Shown here piece after piece: positions 59,318 to 64,000 of a DNA stretch of 64,000 nucleotides. A program made the position numbers and the translations under genes. Below the pieces are notes generated by a model that made no database searches, was not told where the DNA came from, and saw only the letters and a list, made by a program, of their open reading frames with translations. This DNA is from an uncultured Bacteroidales bacterium (GTDB taxonomy: Bacteria; Bacteroidota; Bacteroidia; Bacteroidales; Bacteroidaceae): assembly GCA_902782245.1 (NCBI GenBank), contig CACZMI010000003.1:1-64000 (forward strand), given 5' to 3'. Numbering within the stretch: the first letter of the stretch is position 1; every line of letters starts with the position of its first letter.

Positions 59318-62248
59318 ATGGCATACTTTAACGAAGAGAACACTGTAGAGCAGATGCTCATCAATGCTGCAGGCAAGTGCGGCTGGATTTATGTAGAGCC
59401 ACAGAATGTGCCAAGACTACCTGACGAGGTATTTGTAACGGAATGGTTGGTTACAGCTTTGATGAAGTTGAATCCTATTACTGCAGACCAAGCAGAGCAG
59501 GTCATCTATCGGTTAAGAGCAGCATGCACCATAGGGAACAACTATGAGGAGCTGATAAATGCAAACGACCGATTCCGCCGCCTGCTGTTTGAGGAGAACT
59601 CTTATCCCTTTGGTGAGGACGGTGAGAACATAAACATACGGTTCTTTAGTGACGACCCAGCCATACCTGATCGTTGTGTATTAACAAACCAATGGGAATT
59701 CCCCAGGAAGAGCAAAGAAGGCGGTAAGCGTCTTGACTTGGTTTACATAATCAACGGCATACCAATGATAATTGGTGAGGCAAAAACGCCAGTTAAGTCA
59801 TCTGTGACATGGGCTGATGGTGCTACAGACATACTGCACTACCAGAAGAGTATTCCGGAAATGTTTGTGCCAAACATACTGTGCTTTGCAAGTGAAGGAA
59901 AGGAACTGCAATATGCAAGTGTAGGCTGCCCAGTAGATAAATGGGGCCCTTGGTTTGCCGATGAGGACCGTCACCACGGAACACTTGAGGATGTAGAGCA
60001 CAATTACATTTCTTTACTGACCCCGGAGCGTGTTCTTGACATTTACCGCTTCTATACAGTATTTACTGGCGGTGACAGTGGACGTAAAGTAAAGATAGTA
60101 TGCCGTTACCAGCAATACCTGGGAGGTGAAGCTATTGTACAGCGTGTGCTGAATACATACCGGAACGGTAAAGGTCCTAGAAAGGGCTTGATTTGGCATT
60201 TTCAAGGTTCTGGCAAATCATGGCTTATGGTTTTTGCCGCCCAGAAACTGCGCCGTCAAAATGACCTTAAAGCCCCTACTGTTGTTATTGTTGATGACAG
60301 AATAGATTTGGAAGACCAGATTACCGGCGATTTTACACGTGCGGAGATTCCAAACGTGGACAACATAACCACTAAAGAAGAGCTTGAGACCAAGATTCAC
60401 CAACGTAAGATACTTATCACAACAATCTTTAAATTTGGTGACCTGAATGAAGGTGAAGTCATTGATGAGCGTGATAACATAATCCTTCTTATGGATGAGG
60501 CCCACCGCACCCAGGAGGGTGACCTTGGTAAGAGGATGCGTACTGCCCTACCTAATGCTTTCTTCTTTGGTTTGACCGGTACACCTATAAACCGTAATGA
60601 CCATAACACATTTGCTTGTTTTGGTAGTGAAGAAGATGAGTATGGTTATATCTCCAAGTACACGTTCCAGAACTCTGTTGATGATGGAGCCACCCTTGAG
60701 CTCAATTTCAAGACGGTACCTGTTGAAATGCATCTTGATGAAGAGAAACTACAGGCTGAATTTGATGCTCTTACGGACCAGATTAGCGAAGAGGATAAGC
60801 AGGAATTGGTACGTAGAACAACTGTTGAAGCCTTCTTTACTTCCGAGAAACGTATCAATGATGTCTGCAAGTTTATTGTAAGCCATTTCCGTGAATACAT
60901 AGAGCCCACAGGCCTGAAAGCACAGGTTGTAGTATATAACCGTCATTGCTGCGTGAAGTATAAGAAAGCACTTGATGCTTTATTGGGTACAGATGACCAG
61001 ACTACTATTGTAATGCATACTTCCGGAGATAAAGCAGATGACTATAAAGAATACAAGCGTAGTCGTGATGAGGAAAAGAAACTTCTAGACCAGTTCCGCG
61101 ACCCACTATCACCTTTGAAGTTTGTAATTGTAACCAGTAAACTTCTAACCGGCTTTGATGCACCTATACTACAGTGTATGTATTTGGATAAGCCCATGAA
61201 GAATCATACGCTACTCCAGGCCATTTGCCGTACAAACCGCACATACAATGAGAACAAGAAATGCGGATTAATTGTTGACTTTGTGGGCGTGTTTGAGGAT
61301 GTGGCTAAGAGTCTAGCATTTGATGAGGAGAGCGTTAAGACCGTCATTAAGAATATGGATGAAATTAAGACTCTTATCCCCACATTTATGCAAGAGTGCA
61401 TAGAATTCTTCCCTGGAGTTGACCGCACCATTGGTGGCTGGGAAGGCCTTACCGCTGCACAGCAATGTCTGAAGGATGAAGGCGTGAAGACCAACTTTGC
61501 CCGCCATTTTGCAAGACTAGCCAAAGCCTGGGAGATAATATCACCTGATGAGTATCTGGCGCCCTACTCTAACGATTACACCTGGCTTGCACAGGTATAT
61601 CAGAGCGTACGCCCGGTAAGCGGCGGAAATCTGATATGGAAGCTGTTGGGTGCCAAGACCATTGAGATTATCCATAATAACATTGATACAATTGACATAG
61701 GTGAAGCCTTAGAGGATCTAGTAATTGATGCCGATATTATCAACTCTGTACTGGATGATGAAAAGAAACGACAGAAGAAAATTGTGGAGGTGGAGAAGAT
61801 GCTGAAGATTCGTCTGGGCGAGCATAAGGGAGATCCTAAGTTCAAAAAGTTTGCTGAGAAGCTGGATGAGTTACGTGAACGAATGGAGCAAAGCCTGATA
61901 TCAAGTATTGATTTCTTGAAGCAACTGCTACAGCTGGCTAAAGAACTGCTTGAGGAGGAAAAGAAGATTGATCAGCCCCAGGATAAACGTGCTCAAGCTA
62001 GAGCTGCACTGACCGATCTATTTGAGAGCATTAAGACAGAAGAAACACCGTTTATTGTAGAGAAAGTGGTCAATGATATTGATAATGAAGTAGTCAACAT
62101 CATCCGCCAATTCAACGATGCTTTTCAAAGTGTCACCGCAAAACGAGAGATAAAGAAAAAGCTGCGCTCTATTCTCTGGGTTAAGTACCAGATTAAAGAC
62201 AACGATGTTTTTGAGAAGGCATATCAGTATATTGAGATGTATTATTAA
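59318..62248 (+). CDS. hsdR: Type I restriction endonuclease subunit HsdR
   Basis: A 976-residue R subunit. The N-terminal nuclease domain has RLDLVYIINGIPMIIGEAKT (D...ExK). The SF2 motor follows: Walker A GSGKS (297-301), VIVDDRIDLEDQI, DEAH (393-396) in LLMDEAHRTQEGDL, and FGLTGTPINRNDHNTFACFG. Helicase motifs continue in VVVYNRHCCV, LLTGFDAPILQCMYLDKPMK and AICRTNRTY. The helical C-terminus docks on M/S. It is full length and uninterrupted, so the restriction system looks intact. It starts 29 bases after the second hsdS. Confidence 0.94.
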   Translation: MAYFNEENTVEQMLINAAGKCGWIYVEPQNVPRLPDEVFVTEWLVTALMKLNPITADQAEQVIYRLRAACTIGNNYEELINANDRFRRLLFEENSYPFGEDGENINIRFFSDDPAIPDRCVLTNQWEFPRKSKEGGKRLDLVYIINGIPMIIGEAKTPVKSSVTWADGATDILHYQKSIPEMFVPNILCFASEGKELQYASVGCPVDKWGPWFADEDRHHGTLEDVEHNYISLLTPERVLDIYRFYTVFTGGDSGRKVKIVCRYQQYLGGEAIVQRVLNTYRNGKGPRKGLIWHFQGSGKSWLMVFAAQKLRRQNDLKAPTVVIVDDRIDLEDQITGDFTRAEIPNVDNITTKEELETKIHQRKILITTIFKFGDLNEGEVIDERDNIILLMDEAHRTQEGDLGKRMRTALPNAFFFGLTGTPINRNDHNTFACFGSEEDEYGYISKYTFQNSVDDGATLELNFKTVPVEMHLDEEKLQAEFDALTDQISEEDKQELVRRTTVEAFFTSEKRINDVCKFIVSHFREYIEPTGLKAQVVVYNRHCCVKYKKALDALLGTDDQTTIVMHTSGDKADDYKEYKRSRDEEKKLLDQFRDPLSPLKFVIVTSKLLTGFDAPILQCMYLDKPMKNHTLLQAICRTNRTYNENKKCGLIVDFVGVFEDVAKSLAFDEESVKTVIKNMDEIKTLIPTFMQECIEFFPGVDRTIGGWEGLTAAQQCLKDEGVKTNFARHFARLAKAWEIISPDEYLAPYSNDYTWLAQVYQSVRPVSGGNLIWKLLGAKTIEIIHNNIDTIDIGEALEDLVIDADIINSVLDDEKKRQKKIVEVEKMLKIRLGEHKGDPKFKKFAEKLDELRERMEQSLISSIDFLKQLLQLAKELLEEEKKIDQPQDKRAQARAALTDLFESIKTEETPFIVEKVVNDIDNEVVNIIRQFNDAFQSVTAKREIKKKLRSILWVKYQIKDNDVFEKAYQYIEMYY

Positions 62249-62299
62249 TTGAAATAGAATATAGTTATTTACAGAAGTATTTCTAAAACTGTTCTCCCA

Positions 62300-64000
62300 A
62301 TGACAGTATCACCAAATAGTATGCAAACTATTACTCATAATATGGATAACGATAATAATATTATTAAACAAGTAACTGTAAAGGATCTTCTCAAAGGTTA
62401 TTATTTTTATATCCCTTCTTACCAAAGAGGTTATAGATGGACAAAGCAACAGGTATATGACTTGTGTAATGACCTTCTTGAATATGCCTTCAAAGAAGGC
62501 AAAACTCCTCAATCCTTTTACAGCCTTCAACCATTGATTGTTAGGTATGGATTCTTCGAAATAAATGGAAAACGTCGTGAAGCCTATGAGGTTATTGATG
62601 GTCAACAAAGATTGACTACAATATTCTTGCTGTATAGATTTTTAGCAAAAAAACTAAGATATACGAATATGGATGATGTTTCCAATGATCATGGAAACAA
62701 GAAACTATATCATATTTATTATGAGACTAGGCCGAATGACTTTTCTATAATTGAGAAAACCGGATTTGAGCAATTAACGAATGGCGACATTAAAGATATT
62801 GACATAGCTCACATTGCAAATGCATTGCACTATATGAACACATGGTTGGAAAATTCCAAGGATGATGATCCTGATTGTGCTCAAGCTTTGTGTGGTTTGT
62901 ATGGAATTGAGTATAATAAAAGTACTGTTCAACAGAAATTATTTGAACTTCTCAATGATGAGAACAAGCAACTTGGTAGTGTTCAATTTATCTGGTATGA
63001 GATTGGCCCCGCCAAAGATGCCATTAGGGAGTTCCTTTCTGAAAATAAAGGTAAGATTGGACTTACTGACACAGAGAAGATTCGTGCTCTTTTCATGCAA
63101 AGAAGCAACTTTGAAAACGATATACGAAATCTGAAGCAATTGAGTATTGCAAAGGATTGGGAACTTGTTGAAAACACTCTTCATAGAAATGATTTCTGGT
63201 CTTTTATAAGCAATGATATATCACTAGAGGATGGGCGTATCAACATAATATTCAAATATATATTCGATAATCGTCTCGAAACAAAAGACATCATCCAGGA
63301 GGGTGATTATCTATATAGATTCTTTTATCACCACCTAACAAAAAAAGAAAAGACTGATAAAGGTTCTGTAGTCGTTAACGAGGTAGAGGTCCTTTGGAAG
63401 CAAGTTATGGATTGTTTTCGCATGTTACAAAATTGGTACTACAATCCCAAAATATACAATCTTGTGGGACTTCTTGTAAAACATGGTTACTCCATAAAAG
63501 AGATATCAGACATCTATAATCGTGATGATGTAAACACTCATGATGATTTCATTTTTAATCTCAACAAAGAGATACGAACTCAAATAATAGATCCAATACC
63601 AATTAGAATGGGAAATTCAGAATTAGAAATACAGGAAGATGAAGAATACATAGATTTATTCTTTGACCATTCTAAAGAAAAGGCAATGATGCCAGATCTT
63701 CTTCGATTCATCAACATTAGAGAAATGAATAAGACCATAGACCTGGCTTTGTCTGATATTGATAAGGAAGATGACGAAAAAAAGAAATCTGACCTTTTGC
63801 GAGGAGCTCGCGATGTTATCAGCCATATTTATCGATTCCCCTTTGAGGCTCTTGACGTATTCAATTGGGATATAGAACATATTGATTCAGCAACAACCAA
63901 TAGCCTAACTAAACCTAAGGATCAAGAAGAATGGTTGTTAGGTGCAGAACAATCACTGGGAGATAAGATCTTAAAGGATGATTATTACATAAAGCTAAGA
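62300..64000 (+). CDS. DUF262/GmrSD-like protein (partial)
   Basis: 567 codons are visible from the first in-frame ATG (62300; others at 62321 and 62342) and the frame runs off the right edge. The N-terminal DUF262 domain has IPSYQRGYRW and the ParB-like NTPase motif VIDGQQRLTTIF (D100). Near the visible end is FNWDIEHIDS, the start of a DUF1524-type HNH nuclease. This plan matches GmrSD-type restriction of modified phage DNA and related defence proteins. It starts 51 bases after hsdR, in the same orientation. Confidence 0.8.
   Translation, partial: MTVSPNSMQTITHNMDNDNNIIKQVTVKDLLKGYYFYIPSYQRGYRWTKQQVYDLCNDLLEYAFKEGKTPQSFYSLQPLIVRYGFFEINGKRREAYEVIDGQQRLTTIFLLYRFLAKKLRYTNMDDVSNDHGNKKLYHIYYETRPNDFSIIEKTGFEQLTNGDIKDIDIAHIANALHYMNTWLENSKDDDPDCAQALCGLYGIEYNKSTVQQKLFELLNDENKQLGSVQFIWYEIGPAKDAIREFLSENKGKIGLTDTEKIRALFMQRSNFENDIRNLKQLSIAKDWELVENTLHRNDFWSFISNDISLEDGRINIIFKYIFDNRLETKDIIQEGDYLYRFFYHHLTKKEKTDKGSVVVNEVEVLWKQVMDCFRMLQNWYYNPKIYNLVGLLVKHGYSIKEISDIYNRDDVNTHDDFIFNLNKEIRTQIIDPIPIRMGNSELEIQEDEEYIDLFFDHSKEKAMMPDLLRFINIREMNKTIDLALSDIDKEDDEKKKSDLLRGARDVISHIYRFPFEALDVFNWDIEHIDSATTNSLTKPKDQEEWLLGAEQSLGDKILKDDYYIKLR

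Noticed and set aside
50645..64000. Prophage or integrative element
   Set aside because: A KilA-N remnant and a tyrosine recombinase are present, but there are no structural, packaging, lysis, relaxase or transfer genes and no attachment-site pair. The recombinase fits the hsdS repeats better.

Overview
The window is a chromosomal segment from a member of the Bacteroidales (Bacteroidota). The evidence is the recurrent TAnnTTTG type -7 promoter element, serine palmitoyltransferase, a carboxyspermidine-type polyamine operon, proteins with Fibrobacter-major-type domains, and little use of strong Shine-Dalgarno sites. I cannot name a genus or species. Most of the window (about 1-50,600) has the even composition of a core chromosome. 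The stretches 38.9-40.9 kb and 50.6-64 kb are visibly A+T-richer and look acquired.

Layout. 1-1.6 kb: the 5' part of a GH54-type arabinofuranosidase, divergent from an amino-acid ABC transporter (receptor-permease fusion plus ATPase). 4.2-8 kb: an APH-like kinase, a Dcu C4-dicarboxylate carrier, a conserved hypothetical and a YhcC-like radical SAM protein. 8-11.1 kb: an ECF sigma factor, a putative anti-sigma protein and three exported proteins, two with Fibrobacter-major domains. 11.1-12.5 kb: an alpha/beta hydrolase and a GNAT acetyltransferase. 12.5-16.1 kb: two tandem copies of a module made of one membrane-anchored LytTR regulator and two divergent small membrane proteins, with a shared operator-like repeat between them. 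16.1-21 kb: an RND/MMPL exporter, a LolA-like protein and a beta-barrel, followed by a small S-component-like protein. 21.3-23.3 kb: a Cu/Zn-type permease with an HMA domain and an acyl-ACP thioesterase.

23.5-29.5 kb: a polyamine operon (arginine decarboxylase, spermidine synthase, agmatinase, carboxynorspermidine synthase and decarboxylase) behind a roughly 320-nt leader that contains an intrinsic terminator. It can take arginine to agmatine, putrescine and spermidine. Then come a nested palindrome, tRNA-Pro(TGG), serine palmitoyltransferase divergent from a lipid kinase, trmN6, and lon-tgt-lptG-like-DEAD helicase. 38.9-44.8 kb is accessory: two A+T-rich hypotheticals, a leucine-rich-repeat lipoprotein, a possible regulator, a Hanks kinase and an exported protein. 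HicAB, panB, an AddA/RecB-like helicase-nuclease and a GH16 glucanase follow.

50.6-64 kb is a defence island. It starts at a hairpin repeat that abuts a 5'-truncated KilA-N gene. It carries a type I restriction-modification locus with two different intact HsdM genes, one complete HsdS, a small membrane protein, a tyrosine recombinase, a second HsdS that begins exactly at a repeat shared with the first, HsdR, and a DUF262/GmrSD-like gene cut by the window end.

Two families of short palindromic repeats are scattered through the window. One is a hairpin with a GGGGAC/GTCCCC core (seven copies). The other is a 29-bp GACGCA...TGCGTC element (five full copies and one partial, all before 24 kb). 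Both sit mainly at gene 3' ends and in several cases supply the stop codon. The strongest candidates for an undescribed system are the duplicated LytTR/small-membrane-protein module and the dual-HsdM type I locus with exchangeable specificity cassettes.
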